A stretch of DNA of 64,000 nt from Aquabacterium sp. (GCA_023266355.1 JAHFQM010000004.1:1-64000); one strand, 5' to 3'; numbered from the stretch's first letter, positions 45,322-54,541 are shown. Notes: generated by a model from the sequence alone, not told the origin. Program-made: numbers and translations.

Positions 45322-48267
45322 ATGCGCCCGTCCGCCCAGCTCCGCACCCCTTCGCCGTCCACCTTCCAGCTGCGCCCCGTGTGCGTGGCCCTGGCCCTGA
45401 GCCTGGCCGGCATGGCCCATGCGTCGAGCAGCGGCCTGGTGATCAGCCAGGCGTACGGCGGTGGCCAAGCCACCAGCGGCAGCCCGTCCTACAAGCAAGA
45501 CTACGTCGAGCTGTTCAACGCCGGCAGCAGCAACGTCAGCCTGGTGGGCCTCAGCCTGCAGTACGCAGCCGCCACCGGCAACTTCAACGGCGTGACCAAC
45601 CTGGGCACCGGCACGGTCACCTCGCTGGCACCCGGCCAGTACGCCCTGGTGGCCCTGGCCGCAGGCACCCTGGGCCCCAACCTGCCCACGGCTGACATCA
45701 CTGGCACGACCCAAGTGTCGGCCAGCAACGGCAAGTTCGCCCTGGTCTCGGGCACCACGGCCCTGGGTTGCGGCGCCACCACGCTGGCCTGCACGACCAG
45801 CCAGCAGGCCCAGATCATCGACCTGGTCGGCTATGGCACGGTCTCGCTGAGCGAAGGCTCGGCGGTTGCCGCGCTGTCGTCCACCACCGCCGCCGTGCGC
45901 AACAACAACGGCTGCACCGACACCGGCAACAACAGCGCCGACTTCACCGTGGCAACCGCACCGGTGCCGCGCAACAGCCTGAGCGCCTTGAGCACCTGCG
46001 ATGGCAGCTCGCCCTCCCCGTCGCCCTCGCCCACCCCGGCCCCCACACCTGCGCCCACCCCGGCACCCGGCACCCTGACCCCGATCTCGCAGATCCAGGG
46101 CAGCGGCAACACCAGCCCGCTGGTGGGTCAATCGGTCACCACCTCGGGCGTGGTCACCAAGGTCACCAACAACGGCTTCTTCCTGCAAGACCCTGTCGGC
46201 GATGGCAACCCCGCCACCTCCGACGGCATCCTGGTCTTCAGCAGCACCGCGCCCACCGTCTCGGTCGGTCAGGCCATCACGCTCACGGCCACCGTAGCCG
46301 AGTTCAACACTGGCGCCACCACCAACGCCCTGACCCTGGCCCACACCGTCACCGAGCTGACAAGCCCCACCGGCATCGCCGTGGTGAGCAGCGGCAACGT
46401 GGTCAACCCCACCGTCATCACGCTGCCGGCCACGGAAGCCCAGCTGGAAGCCGTCGAAGGCATGCTGGTGACCATCAACACCCAACTGACCGCCTCGCAG
46501 AACTTCTTCCAGGGCCGCTATGGTCAGGTCACGCTGTCCTCGGGTGGCCGACTGATCAAGCCCACCAACGTCTTCCCCGCAGGCTCTGCCGACGCCATCA
46601 ACCTGAGCGCCAGCAACGCCGAGCGCCAGATCTTGCTGGACGACGGCACCTCGGTGCAGAACGTCAACCCGACGCCGTACTTCGCCGCCGACAACACCCT
46701 GCGCGCTGGCGACACCATCGACAGCCTCACCGGCGTGATCGACTACGGCCTGAGCACCAGCAGCAACACCGGCCTGGCCAGCTACAAGGTTCACCCGACG
46801 CAGCCCGTGGCCTTCACGCGCGTCAACCAGCGCACGACCGCCCCCGTGGCCGTCGGTGGCAACCTGAAGGTGGCCAGCTTCAACGTGCTGAACTACTTCA
46901 CCACCTTCACCAACGGCGCGACCGCCGCCGGTGGCAGCGGCCAGGGCTGCTCGCTGGGCGCTTCGGTGGCTGCGGGCAACTGCCGCGGCGCCGACAGCCT
47001 GGCCGAGTTCATCCGCCAGCGCAGCAAGATCGTGGAAGCCATCTCGGCCATCAACGCCGACGTGGTCGGCCTGATGGAGATCCAGAACAACGGCAACACC
47101 GCCGTGCAGAACCTGGTGGACGCCCTCAACGCCAAGCTGGGCGCAGGCACCTACGCCGCCGTCAACGTGCCCACGGCCTTCTACCCCGCCATCGGCGGCA
47201 CGGGCACCGGCACCGACGCCATCCGCGTGGCCATGATCTACAAGCCGGCTTCGCTGACGCTCAACGGCAACGCCGTGGCAGACACCGACGCCATCCACAA
47301 CCGCCCGCCCCTGGCGCAAACCTTCTCGCTGCCCAACAACGAGAAGTTCACGGTCGTGGTCAACCACTTCAAGTCCAAGGGCAGCTGCCCGGCATCCACC
47401 GACGCCAGCAACGGCGACAAGGGCGACGGCCAAGGTTGCTGGAACGGCCTGCGCACCGAGCAAGCCAACCGCCTGCTGAATTTCGTCCAGGACCTGCAGG
47501 CCAGCACCTCGGCACGCGGCGCCCTGGTCATCGGTGACCTGAACGCCTACGGCAAGGAAGACCCGATCCGCACCCTGACCGGCAACGGCATGAGCGACAT
47601 GATCGAGGCCTTCAGCGGCAGCAGCGACTACTCCTACGTCTTCGACGGTGAAGCAGGCTACCTCGACCACGCCCTGGCCACTGCTGGCCTGCGCAACGTG
47701 GCGACGAACGTCGTGCATTGGCACATCAACGCCGACGAGCCGAGCGTGATCGACTACAACGTCGAGTTCAAGCAGCCCGTGTGCGCCACCTGCAACCCCG
47801 ACTACTACACCGCCACCCCCTACCGCTCGTCGGACCACGACCCCGTCGTGGTGGGCCTGAACCTGGTGAAGGCCATCACCGGCACCGCTGGCCGTGACAC
47901 GCTGACGGGCAGCGCTGGCGACGACCGCATCACCGGCCTGGCCGGTGCCGACACCCTGACCGGTGGCGCTGGCGCCGACGTGTTCGTCTTCAACGACATC
48001 CGCGACGGCCGCGACACCATCACCGACTTCGTCGCCGGCACCGACAAGCTGGACCTGAAGGCCATCGCCAACACCCTGCGCACCACCTACGGTGCCACCG
48101 GTGACCTCGTGGCCAGCGGCCATGTGCGCCTGATCGACACCGCTGCAGGCGTCGAAATCCGCATCGACACCGACGGCACGGCCGGCGCCTCGTCGCCGAT
48201 CGCCCTGGTCCTGCTCAAGGGCGTGAGCGCATCGCAGATCGTCGCCAGCCGCGACCTGCTGCTGTGA
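45322..48267 (+). CDS. Extracellular nuclease, ExeM/NucH family, with RTX-like tail
   Basis: A 981-residue secreted nuclease. Order: signal peptide (ends 'GMAHASSS'), lamin-tail domain (about 40-165), Ser/Pro/Ala linker (about 230-250), OB-fold region (250-400), and an EEP-type nuclease domain (about 514-845). The last has 'KVASFNVLNYF', 'GLMEIQNNG', 'VIGDLNAYGKEDP' and 'RSSDHDPVVVG'. The final 120 residues contain glycine/aspartate repeats 'GSAGDDRITGLAGADTLTGG', the calcium-binding type seen in type-I-secreted proteins. Having both a signal peptide and RTX-like repeats is a mixed export signature. It likely digests environmental DNA for phosphate. Confidence 0.9.
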   Translation: MRPSAQLRTPSPSTFQLRPVCVALALSLAGMAHASSSGLVISQAYGGGQATSGSPSYKQDYVELFNAGSSNVSLVGLSLQYAAATGNFNGVTNLGTGTVTSLAPGQYALVALAAGTLGPNLPTADITGTTQVSASNGKFALVSGTTALGCGATTLACTTSQQAQIIDLVGYGTVSLSEGSAVAALSSTTAAVRNNNGCTDTGNNSADFTVATAPVPRNSLSALSTCDGSSPSPSPSPTPAPTPAPTPAPGTLTPISQIQGSGNTSPLVGQSVTTSGVVTKVTNNGFFLQDPVGDGNPATSDGILVFSSTAPTVSVGQAITLTATVAEFNTGATTNALTLAHTVTELTSPTGIAVVSSGNVVNPTVITLPATEAQLEAVEGMLVTINTQLTASQNFFQGRYGQVTLSSGGRLIKPTNVFPAGSADAINLSASNAERQILLDDGTSVQNVNPTPYFAADNTLRAGDTIDSLTGVIDYGLSTSSNTGLASYKVHPTQPVAFTRVNQRTTAPVAVGGNLKVASFNVLNYFTTFTNGATAAGGSGQGCSLGASVAAGNCRGADSLAEFIRQRSKIVEAISAINADVVGLMEIQNNGNTAVQNLVDALNAKLGAGTYAAVNVPTAFYPAIGGTGTGTDAIRVAMIYKPASLTLNGNAVADTDAIHNRPPLAQTFSLPNNEKFTVVVNHFKSKGSCPASTDASNGDKGDGQGCWNGLRTEQANRLLNFVQDLQASTSARGALVIGDLNAYGKEDPIRTLTGNGMSDMIEAFSGSSDYSYVFDGEAGYLDHALATAGLRNVATNVVHWHINADEPSVIDYNVEFKQPVCATCNPDYYTATPYRSSDHDPVVVGLNLVKAITGTAGRDTLTGSAGDDRITGLAGADTLTGGAGADVFVFNDIRDGRDTITDFVAGTDKLDLKAIANTLRTTYGATGDLVASGHVRLIDTAAGVEIRIDTDGTAGASSPIALVLLKGVSASQIVASRDLLL

Positions 48268-48302
48268 GCCACCTGCACACCGACACGCAACGGAACACCA
48301 TC

Positions 48303-49112
48303 ATGAAGATCACCACCCTCTCCCGCATCGCCCTGGCCTCGGCCACCCTGGCGGCTGCCAGCGCCCACGCCGCACCGCTGCAAAACGGCAGCTTCGGCGC
48401 TGGCCTGAGCCACTGGACCACCGTCGGCGACGTCGCCGTGGTCACCGGCCCCGCCGCGGGCCACTTTTTCGGCGGCGGCACCACCCTGGTGCTGGGCACG
48501 GCCAGCCTGAGCAACCAGGACGACACCCCCTTCGCCGCAGGCGCCTACAACGTGTCGGGCAGCGACGTCGCGCTGGCTGCTCAGGCCAACGGCGCCGAAG
48601 CCAACCTGGGCCTGTCCACCGGTGCGTTCGCCTCGTCCGCGGGTGCCGACGACGCCGTCGAAGCCTCCTCGGCCGCGCAAAGCTTCTTCCTGAACGCTGG
48701 CGACACCATCAGCTTCACCTGGCAGGTGCTGACCCGTGACGCCTACGCCGGCAATGGTGACAGCGTCAACGACAGCGCCTGGGTGGCCTTCAGCCTGGCC
48801 GCGGACCCACAGCAAGCCGCCACCGTCACCCAGGCCCAACTGGGCAACATCGGCACGCTGGCCCTCATGACCGGCAGCGACGGCTGGCGCGTCACCGGCC
48901 TCAACACCTTCAGTTTCACCGCAGCCACTGGCGGCACCGCCCGCCTGGGCTGGGGCGTGAACGACATGGTGGACAGCACCGGCACCACCCTGCTGGCCAT
49001 CCAGAACGTGAGCGTGCAAGCCGCTGCCGTGCCCGAGCCCGCCTCGGTCGCCCTGCTGCTGGTCGCCCTCGGCGTGATCGGCCTGAGCACGCTGCGCCGC
49101 CGCCAGGGATGA
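48303..49112 (+). CDS. PEP-CTERM sorted surface protein, third
   Basis: A 269-residue secreted protein with signal peptide MKITTLSRIALASATLAAASAHA, a beta-rich body and a C-terminal VPEPAS motif with membrane segment and RRRQG end. The tail is related to but not identical with the two proteins near phoX. It starts 35 bases after the nuclease stop and is probably co-transcribed, as another PEP-CTERM gene is with phoX. Function unknown. Confidence 0.85.
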   Translation: MKITTLSRIALASATLAAASAHAAPLQNGSFGAGLSHWTTVGDVAVVTGPAAGHFFGGGTTLVLGTASLSNQDDTPFAAGAYNVSGSDVALAAQANGAEANLGLSTGAFASSAGADDAVEASSAAQSFFLNAGDTISFTWQVLTRDAYAGNGDSVNDSAWVAFSLAADPQQAATVTQAQLGNIGTLALMTGSDGWRVTGLNTFSFTAATGGTARLGWGVNDMVDSTGTTLLAIQNVSVQAAAVPEPASVALLLVALGVIGLSTLRRRQG

Positions 49113-49120
49113 CCCCCTGC

Positions 49121-49150
49121 CGGGTGTGTGACACGCGTCACGCACCCGGG
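49121..49150. terminator. Hairpin after the PEP-CTERM gene
   Basis: 13-bp stem CCGGGTGTGTGAC / GTCACGCACCCGG (one wobble) with loop ACGC, beginning 8 bases after the stop. No T-run follows. Likely marks the 3' end of the nuclease-PEP-CTERM transcript. Confidence 0.5.
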
Positions 49151-49183
49151 CGAGCCCCCACTCCGGGAAACCCTCAATCCGGG

Positions 49184-49217
49184 GGTCACCTCGGTGTCAC
49201 GGCTGGCTCGCAAAATG
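49184..49217 (+). promoter_or_regulatory. PhoB-type promoter before a 73-residue protein gene
   Basis: GGGTCAC-CTCG-GTGTCAC (49184-49201) gives two 7-bp repeats 11 bases apart (5/7 and 6/7 to CTGTCAC). After exactly 10 bases comes CAAAAT (49212-49217) as -10. Predicted start near 49224, upstream of ATG 49273. Confidence 0.65.
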
Positions 49218-49272
49218 CATTCTCAGTTGGCGAGCAGGCGCATTCGGCCTGTTCCGCACCCTGGAGAGCATC

Positions 49273-49494
49273 ATGCGTGCCCTGATGAACCTGGCCATCG
49301 AGCCTGCCCTGCGTTTGTTCGAGGTCTCGACCCTGGTCGTGATCACACCTTCCAGCCAAGCCGTCAAACGCGTGCTCAAGGTGATGGCCGACACGCCCAT
49401 GGGCGCCATCCACATCGTGCGAGAGCGCTACCCGCGCTCGCGGGCGCACCAGATCCTGTCGTGCCGCTTGCTTGACCTGTCTCAAGCGGCTTGA
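49273..49494 (+). CDS. Small conserved-looking protein, unknown
   Basis: A 73-residue protein with GGAGAG before the ATG and the strong G/C third-position bias of real genes in this window. It has no signal peptide; the sequence is mixed alpha/beta (LFEVSTLVVITPSSQAVK) with a basic C-terminal part (IVRERYPRSRAHQILS). I do not recognise it. A PhoB-type promoter lies directly upstream. lemA begins 71 bases downstream and could be partly read from the same promoter. Confidence 0.65.
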   Translation: MRALMNLAIEPALRLFEVSTLVVITPSSQAVKRVLKVMADTPMGAIHIVRERYPRSRAHQILSCRLLDLSQAA

Positions 49495-49565
49495 ACTGCG
49501 GCGGCGCATCCTCACCTATCCTGTCCGTCGTGCACACTGGCTGCACACAGCAGAAAGGTTCAGAG

Positions 49566-50186
49566 ATGCCCCGTCTTTCCCGCCGCCTTGCTTCCCTCGC
49601 CCTCACCGTGGGCCTGGGCACCGCGCTCACCGTGCCGCTCAGCGGCTGCGGCTACAACGATTTCCAACGCCTGGACGAGCAGACCAAGGCCTCCTGGGCC
49701 GAGGTGCTCAACCAGTACCAGCGCCGCGCCGACTTGGTGCCCAACATCGTGGCCACCGTCAAGGGCGAGGCCAACTTCGAGCAGGAAACGCTGACCAAGG
49801 TCGTCGAGGCCCGCGCCAAGGCCACCAGCATCCAGGCCACGCCCGAGCTGGTCAACAACCCCGAGGCCTTCAACAAGTTCCAGCAGGCCCAGGGCGAGCT
49901 GTCGGGCGCGCTGTCGCGCCTGCTCGTGGTGACCGAGAACTACCCCAACCTGAAGGCCAACCAGGGCTTCCAGGACCTGCGCGTGCAGCTCGAAGGCACC
50001 GAGAACCGCATCACCGTGGCGCGCAACCGCTACATCCAGTCGGTGCAGGAGTACAACGTCAAGGTGCGCAGCTTCCCCTCCAACCTGACGGCCATGGCCT
50101 TCAGCTACAGCGCCAAGCCCAGCTTCACGGTGCAAAACGAGGCGCAGATCTCGCAGCCGCCCGCCGTCAACTTCGACAAGAAGTGA
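49566..50186 (+). CDS. lemA: LemA family lipoprotein
   Basis: A 206-residue LemA protein with a lipoprotein signal; the lipobox 'PLSGC' places the anchored Cys at about residue 27. The helical core opens with 'YNDFQRLDEQTKASWAEV' and 'RRADLVPNIVATVKG', typical of the family. Function is unclear; in many bacteria it is linked with TPM-domain proteins, as here. Its TGA overlaps the next ATG. Confidence 0.93.
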   Translation: MPRLSRRLASLALTVGLGTALTVPLSGCGYNDFQRLDEQTKASWAEVLNQYQRRADLVPNIVATVKGEANFEQETLTKVVEARAKATSIQATPELVNNPEAFNKFQQAQGELSGALSRLLVVTENYPNLKANQGFQDLRVQLEGTENRITVARNRYIQSVQEYNVKVRSFPSNLTAMAFSYSAKPSFTVQNEAQISQPPAVNFDKK

Positions 50187-51115
50187 TGCCGCGCCTGGGC
50201 TGGCACCTGCTCTGGACCAGGACCTGGGCCTGGGTTGCCGCGCTGTGCATCAACGTGGTGCTCGGTGTGGGCATGTGGGGCATGGCACCCGCGTGGGCGC
50301 AGGCCGCCGCCGATGGCGGTGTGCAGCCCGTGCCGGCGCTCACAGGCCATGTCATCGACCAGGCGCAGGGGCTCAGCGCCGATCAGGCCCAGGCGCTGGA
50401 CGCCAAGCTCGCCCAGTTCGAGGCCCAGCGCGGCACGCAACTGGTCGTGCTGCTGGTGCCCACCACCCAGCCCGAAGACATCGCCGCCTACGCCCAGCGG
50501 GTGGGCGACACCTGGAAGATCGGGCGCAAGCAGGTCGGTGACGGCCTGCTCATCGTCGTGGCCTTGCAGGACCGCCGCGTGCGCATCGAGGTGGCCAAGG
50601 CGCTGGAAGGCGCCATCCCCGACCTGGCCGCCAGCCGCGTCATCGAGCAGGCCATCACGCCGGCCTTCCGCCGCGGCGACGTTGCCGGTGGCCTGAACGC
50701 GGGCGTGGACCGGCTGATGGCGCTGGTCACCGGCGAGAAGCTGCCGGCACCGGAGGTCACCGCCCCGCGTGGCCAGGGCTTTGACCTGAACCAGCTCATC
50801 GTCTTCGGCCTCATCGGCATCCCCATCGTCTCGGGCGTGCTGGGCGCGGTGTTCGGGCGCAAGCTCGGCGCGCTGCTCACGGGCGCCCTCGGCGGAGGCA
50901 TCGTCTGGGTGCTGACGACCAGCCTGCTGCTGGGCGCCTTCGGTGGCGCGATGGCCGTGGTGCTGGCGCTGGCCATGGGCAAGGGTGGCCGTGGCGGCCC
51001 GGGCGGCTTCGGCGGCTCAGGCGGTGGCTGGGGCGGTGGGGGCGGAGGCGGTGGGGGCTGGTCGTCCGGCGGGGGCGGCGACTTCGGCGGCGGTGGCGCT
51101 TCCGGTCGCTGGTGA
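50186..51115 (+). CDS. TPM-domain membrane protein with Gly-rich tail
   Basis: A 309-residue protein: signal peptide (ends 'APAWAQAAA'), TPM domain (about 50-190, with 'VIDQAQGLSADQAQALDAKL' and 'GLLIVVALQDRRVRIEVA'), two membrane segments (about 205-265) and a Gly/Ser/Trp-rich tail. This matches the YgcG-type partner of LemA. The start overlaps the lemA stop (TGATG). Confidence 0.92.
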   Translation: MPRLGWHLLWTRTWAWVAALCINVVLGVGMWGMAPAWAQAAADGGVQPVPALTGHVIDQAQGLSADQAQALDAKLAQFEAQRGTQLVVLLVPTTQPEDIAAYAQRVGDTWKIGRKQVGDGLLIVVALQDRRVRIEVAKALEGAIPDLAASRVIEQAITPAFRRGDVAGGLNAGVDRLMALVTGEKLPAPEVTAPRGQGFDLNQLIVFGLIGIPIVSGVLGAVFGRKLGALLTGALGGGIVWVLTTSLLLGAFGGAMAVVLALAMGKGGRGGPGGFGGSGGGWGGGGGGGGGWSSGGGGDFGGGGASGRW

Positions 51116-51147
51116 GCCCCCCAAGCGCTGAACAAGGACACCCCACG

Positions 51148-51672
51148 ATGACGACACTGCCCCTGACCCGACACCTGCCGCGCGCGCTGCGCCACCTCTG
51201 GCTGGACGCCGCCGACGCGCGCCGCCTGCTGCCCGCCGAGGCCCTGGCCCGGCTGGAAGCCGCGGTGCAGGCCAGCGAGGCGCGCCACCTGGGCGAGCTG
51301 CGCCTGTGCGTGGAAGCCGGCCTGCCCTGGGGGGCGCTGCGCCAGGGCTTGAACGCCCGCCAGCGCGCCCTCGACCTGTTCAGCGCCCTGCGCGTGTGGG
51401 ACACGGCGCACAACAACGGCGTGCTGATCTACCTGCTGCTGGCCGACCAACGCATCGAGGTGGTGGCCGACCGCGGCGTGTCGGCCCACGTGCCGCCCGA
51501 GACCTGGCAGGCTCTGGCCGACCGCCTGGGCGCCGCCCTGCGACAAGGCCAGCCCGAGCCAGGCCTGCTGGCCGCCATCGCACAGGTCAGCGATCTGCTG
51601 CGCCAGCACCACCCCGCCCCGCAAGGCCTGCCGCGGCCCAACGAACTGCCCGATGCGGTGGTGCTGATCTGA
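51148..51672 (+). CDS. TPM-domain protein, second
   Basis: A 174-residue protein with a TPM-like core: 'LRVWDTAHNNGVLIYLLLAD' and 'IEVVADRGVSAHVPPETW'. No signal peptide or clear membrane span, so it is cytoplasmic or peripheral. I start at ATG 51148 with AAGGA upstream; a GTG at 51112 overlapping the previous stop is an alternative. Third gene of the lemA-TPM-TPM cluster, a common arrangement. Confidence 0.85.
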   Translation: MTTLPLTRHLPRALRHLWLDAADARRLLPAEALARLEAAVQASEARHLGELRLCVEAGLPWGALRQGLNARQRALDLFSALRVWDTAHNNGVLIYLLLADQRIEVVADRGVSAHVPPETWQALADRLGAALRQGQPEPGLLAAIAQVSDLLRQHHPAPQGLPRPNELPDAVVLI

Positions 51673-51722
51673 GCCGCGCATGAACCACGGATGAGCCCCG
51701 GGCTTGCGCTATGGTGTGGGCC

Positions 51723-52433
51723 ATGACCGCCGCAAAAAACGCTGCAAAAAACGCCACGCAGAACACCGAAGAAAAGCCCAGCCCCGCGATGACGCGCGAG
51801 CAGATCCACGCCTTCTTCGCGACCCTGCAAGCCGCCAACCCGCACCCCGAAACCGAGCTGGCTTACAGCACGCCCTTCGAGCTGCTGACCGCCGTGCTGC
51901 TGTCGGCGCAGGCCACCGACGTGGGCGTCAACAAGGCCACGGCCAAGCTCTACCCGGTGGCCAACACGCCGCAGGCCATCCTCGACTTGGGCGAAGACGG
52001 GCTGATCGAACACATCAAGACCATCGGCCTGTACAAGAGCAAGGCGCGCCACCTGATGGAGACCTGCCGCATCCTCGTCGAGCAGCACGGTGGCGAGGTG
52101 CCACACTCGCGCGAGGCGCTGGAGGCCCTGCCCGGCGTGGGCCGCAAGACGGCCAATGTGGTGCTCAACGTGGCCTTTGGCGAACCCACCATGGCGGTGG
52201 ACACCCACATCTTCCGCCTGGGCAACCGCACCGGCCTGGCCGTGGGCAAAACGCCGCTGGCGGTGGAGCTCAAGCTGCTCAAGCGCATCCCGCCCGAGTT
52301 CATGCTGCACGCCCACCACTGGCTGATCCTGCACGGGCGCTACGTGTGCCAGGCGCGCAAGCCGCGCTGCTGGGAGTGCAGCGTCAGTACGGCGTGCCGC
52401 TACAAAGCCAAGACGCCCGCGCCCAAAAGCTGA
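51723..52433 (+). CDS. nth: Endonuclease III
   Basis: DNA glycosylase/AP lyase for oxidised pyrimidines. Catalytic Lys in 'LPGVGRKTANVV', Asp in 'AVDTHIFRLGN', and a C-terminal 4Fe-4S site 'CQARKPRCWECSVSTAC'. ATG 51789 (MTREQIHAFF) aligns exactly with the E. coli start; ATG 51723 adds a low-complexity Ala/Asn/Lys leader. No good ribosome-binding site decides between them. The 3' end overlaps the convergent epimerase gene by 34 bases. Confidence 0.93.
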   Translation: MTAAKNAAKNATQNTEEKPSPAMTREQIHAFFATLQAANPHPETELAYSTPFELLTAVLLSAQATDVGVNKATAKLYPVANTPQAILDLGEDGLIEHIKTIGLYKSKARHLMETCRILVEQHGGEVPHSREALEALPGVGRKTANVVLNVAFGEPTMAVDTHIFRLGNRTGLAVGKTPLAVELKLLKRIPPEFMLHAHHWLILHGRYVCQARKPRCWECSVSTACRYKAKTPAPKS

Positions 52434-53359
52434 GCCAGCCCCTCGGCCACCGTCGGGTAGCGCAGCACCAGCCCCAGCTCGTCTTTCATGCGCCGGTTGT
52501 GCAGCCGGCGCGACTCGCCCATGAAGGACATCTGCATGGGGCTGAGCACCTGGGCGGCCTCGGCGCGCGACAGGCGCGGCGGCCGCGGCAGGCCGAAGCG
52601 GTCCGCCACGAGGTCGAAGTGCTCGCCCATGCGCAGCTCGGTGTCGTCGCACACGTTCAAGGCTCGGCCCGGGCGCGCGCGCCACAGCGCCAGCACGCAA
52701 GCGCGGGCCAGGTCGTCGGCGTGGATGTGGTTGGTGAAGACGTCGTCGGCCGCGTTCAGCACGGGCGAGCCCTTGCGCACGCGCTCGCGCGGGTCGCCGC
52801 CTTCGCGGTTCAGCGCGTAGATGCCAGGGATGCGCAGCACGGTGGCGGCGCCGCCATGGCGCAGGGCGAGGCGCTGGCCGAAGGCGCGCACGCGGCGCTC
52901 GGCATCGACACGGCGGCGGCCGCGGTCGGTGGCCGGGGCCACGGCACGGGTCTCGTCCACCCAGGCGCCTTGCGCATCGCCATAGACGCCGCTGGTGCTG
53001 CCGTACACCAGGGTGCGCAGGCTGCCCGCCCCGCCCACGCCACGCCGTGCCAGCGCCTGCAGCAAACGCGCCGTGCGCGGGTCGGCCACGCCCTGCCCCG
53101 GGGGCGGCGCCAGGTGCAGCACGCGCGGGGCCAGCGTGGCCAGGCGGGCCAGGCTGCGGGCGTCGTCGAGGTTGCCGCGCAAGGGCGTGATGCCTGCGGC
53201 GCGCAAGGTGGCCACGCGCTCGGGCGAAGACGTCAGCGCCAGCACACGGCAGCGCGGCAGCAAGCGCTGCGCGGCGCGCAGGCCCACGTCGCCACACCCA
53301 ACGATGAGGATGCGGCTGCGGCGGAAGCGGCTGTGGCGGTGCAGGGGCGGCTGGTGCAT
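52400..53359 (-). CDS. NAD-dependent epimerase/dehydratase-like (SDR) protein
   Basis: A 319-residue extended-SDR protein with N-terminal Rossmann motif 'RILIVGCGDVGLRAAQ' and 'YGSTSGVYGD' in the place of the catalytic Ser/Tyr region. The classical YxxxK is not evident; Arg-rich 'TDRGRRRVDAERR' occupies that area, so catalysis is uncertain. I start at ATG 53359. Convergent and overlapping with nth; divergent from the flavoprotein reductase gene. Substrate unknown. Confidence 0.8.
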   Translation of the reverse strand: MHQPPLHRHSRFRRSRILIVGCGDVGLRAAQRLLPRCRVLALTSSPERVATLRAAGITPLRGNLDDARSLARLATLAPRVLHLAPPPGQGVADPRTARLLQALARRGVGGAGSLRTLVYGSTSGVYGDAQGAWVDETRAVAPATDRGRRRVDAERRVRAFGQRLALRHGGAATVLRIPGIYALNREGGDPRERVRKGSPVLNAADDVFTNHIHADDLARACVLALWRARPGRALNVCDDTELRMGEHFDLVADRFGLPRPPRLSRAEAAQVLSPMQMSFMGESRRLHNRRMKDELGLVLRYPTVAEGLAQLLGAGVLAL

Positions 53360-53451
53360 GGCGGGGGTCCGGCCAAGTGAAGCTGGGATGAGCGAAAATC
53401 CGGCCCTCGATTGTCTGCGTTTGCGGGCGCTTTCCCCCTCCAAGGTCCTCC

Positions 53452-54495
53452 ATGAGTTTCCAGGTCACCCTCCAGCCCAGCGGCCGCACCTTCGACATGC
53501 AGCGCGACGAGACTGTGCTGAGCGCCGCGCTCTCGGCCAGCATCGGCCTGCCCTATGGCTGCAAGGACGGCGCCTGTGGCTCGTGCAAGTGCAAGCTGCT
53601 GGACGGCCGCGTCATCCACGGCGCCCACCAGGCCAAGGCCCTGAGCGCCGCCGAAGAAGAAGCCGGCTGGATGCTGAGTTGCTGTGCCACGCCGCAGACC
53701 GACCTCGTCATCGAGGCCCGCCAGGTCGTGGGCCTGGGCGACCACCCCGTGGTGAAGATGCCCACCCGCGTGACCAGCCTGACCCGCGTCGCGCCCGACG
53801 TCATGGTGCTGCGCCTGCAGATGCCGGCCACCCACCAGTTCGGCTTCCGCGCCGGCCAGTACATCGAGTTCATCCTGAAAGACGGCGTGCGCCGCAGCTA
53901 CTCCATGGCCAATGCGCCGCACCTGGTCAAGGAAGCCGGCGTCAACGGCATGGAACTGCACATCCGCCACCTGCCCGGCGGCCTGTTCACCGACCACGTC
54001 TTTGGCGACATGAAGGCCAAGGACATCCTGCGCGTCGAAGGCCCGCACGGCAGCTTCTTCCTGCGCGAAGAATCGGAGCGCCCCATCGTGCTGCTGGCCT
54101 CGGGCACGGGTTTCGCGCCCATCAAGGCCATCGTCGAGCACATGCGTTTCAAGGGCATCACCCGCCCCACCGTGCTGTACTGGGGCTGCCGCAGCCGCGC
54201 CGACCTCTACCTGCACGACTGGGCCGCGCAACAGGCCGCCGAGTGCGACTGGCTCACTTACGTGCCCGTGCTCTCCGAGCCCCAAGCCCAAGATGCCTCG
54301 GCGGGTCGCACCGGTTTCGTCCACCAGGCCGTGCTGGCCGACCTGCCCGACCTGTCACAGCACGAGGTCTATGCTTGCGGCGCACCCGTGATGGTGCAGG
54401 CCGCCCGCCAGGACTTCACCGCGCAGGCCGGCCTGCCAGACGAGTTCTTCCACGCCGACGCCTTCACCAGCGAAGCCGACAAGCACGGCGGCTGA
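53452..54495 (+). CDS. [2Fe-2S] flavoprotein NAD(P)H reductase (CDP-6-deoxy-glucoseen-reductase-like)
   Basis: A 347-residue electron-transfer protein: N-terminal plant-type ferredoxin domain with 'GCKDGACGSCKCKLL' plus a Cys in 'LSCCATP', an FAD domain (RSYSMANAPH) and an NAD(P) domain (GTGFAPIKAIVEH, YACGAP). The family is often named after AscD, but in Burkholderiales the physiological partner is usually unknown. The HIT gene follows after 46 bases. Confidence 0.88.
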   Translation: MSFQVTLQPSGRTFDMQRDETVLSAALSASIGLPYGCKDGACGSCKCKLLDGRVIHGAHQAKALSAAEEEAGWMLSCCATPQTDLVIEARQVVGLGDHPVVKMPTRVTSLTRVAPDVMVLRLQMPATHQFGFRAGQYIEFILKDGVRRSYSMANAPHLVKEAGVNGMELHIRHLPGGLFTDHVFGDMKAKDILRVEGPHGSFFLREESERPIVLLASGTGFAPIKAIVEHMRFKGITRPTVLYWGCRSRADLYLHDWAAQQAAECDWLTYVPVLSEPQAQDASAGRTGFVHQAVLADLPDLSQHEVYACGAPVMVQAARQDFTAQAGLPDEFFHADAFTSEADKHGG

Positions 54496-54541
54496 ACACC
54501 TCAGCCGCACACACCGCCCGCCCCCACCCCAAGGACACCCC

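Noticed and set aside
44836..48123. 1095-residue minus-strand open frame
   Set aside because: It is the shadow of the nuclease gene on the other strand. High GC with G/C third positions leaves the opposite strand open; the plus-strand frame has clear domains.
50990..51115. Short tandem repeat or CRISPR-like signal
   Set aside because: It is the Gly-rich coding tail of the TPM protein; no spacers or direct repeats of array type. No CRISPR array was seen anywhere in the window.
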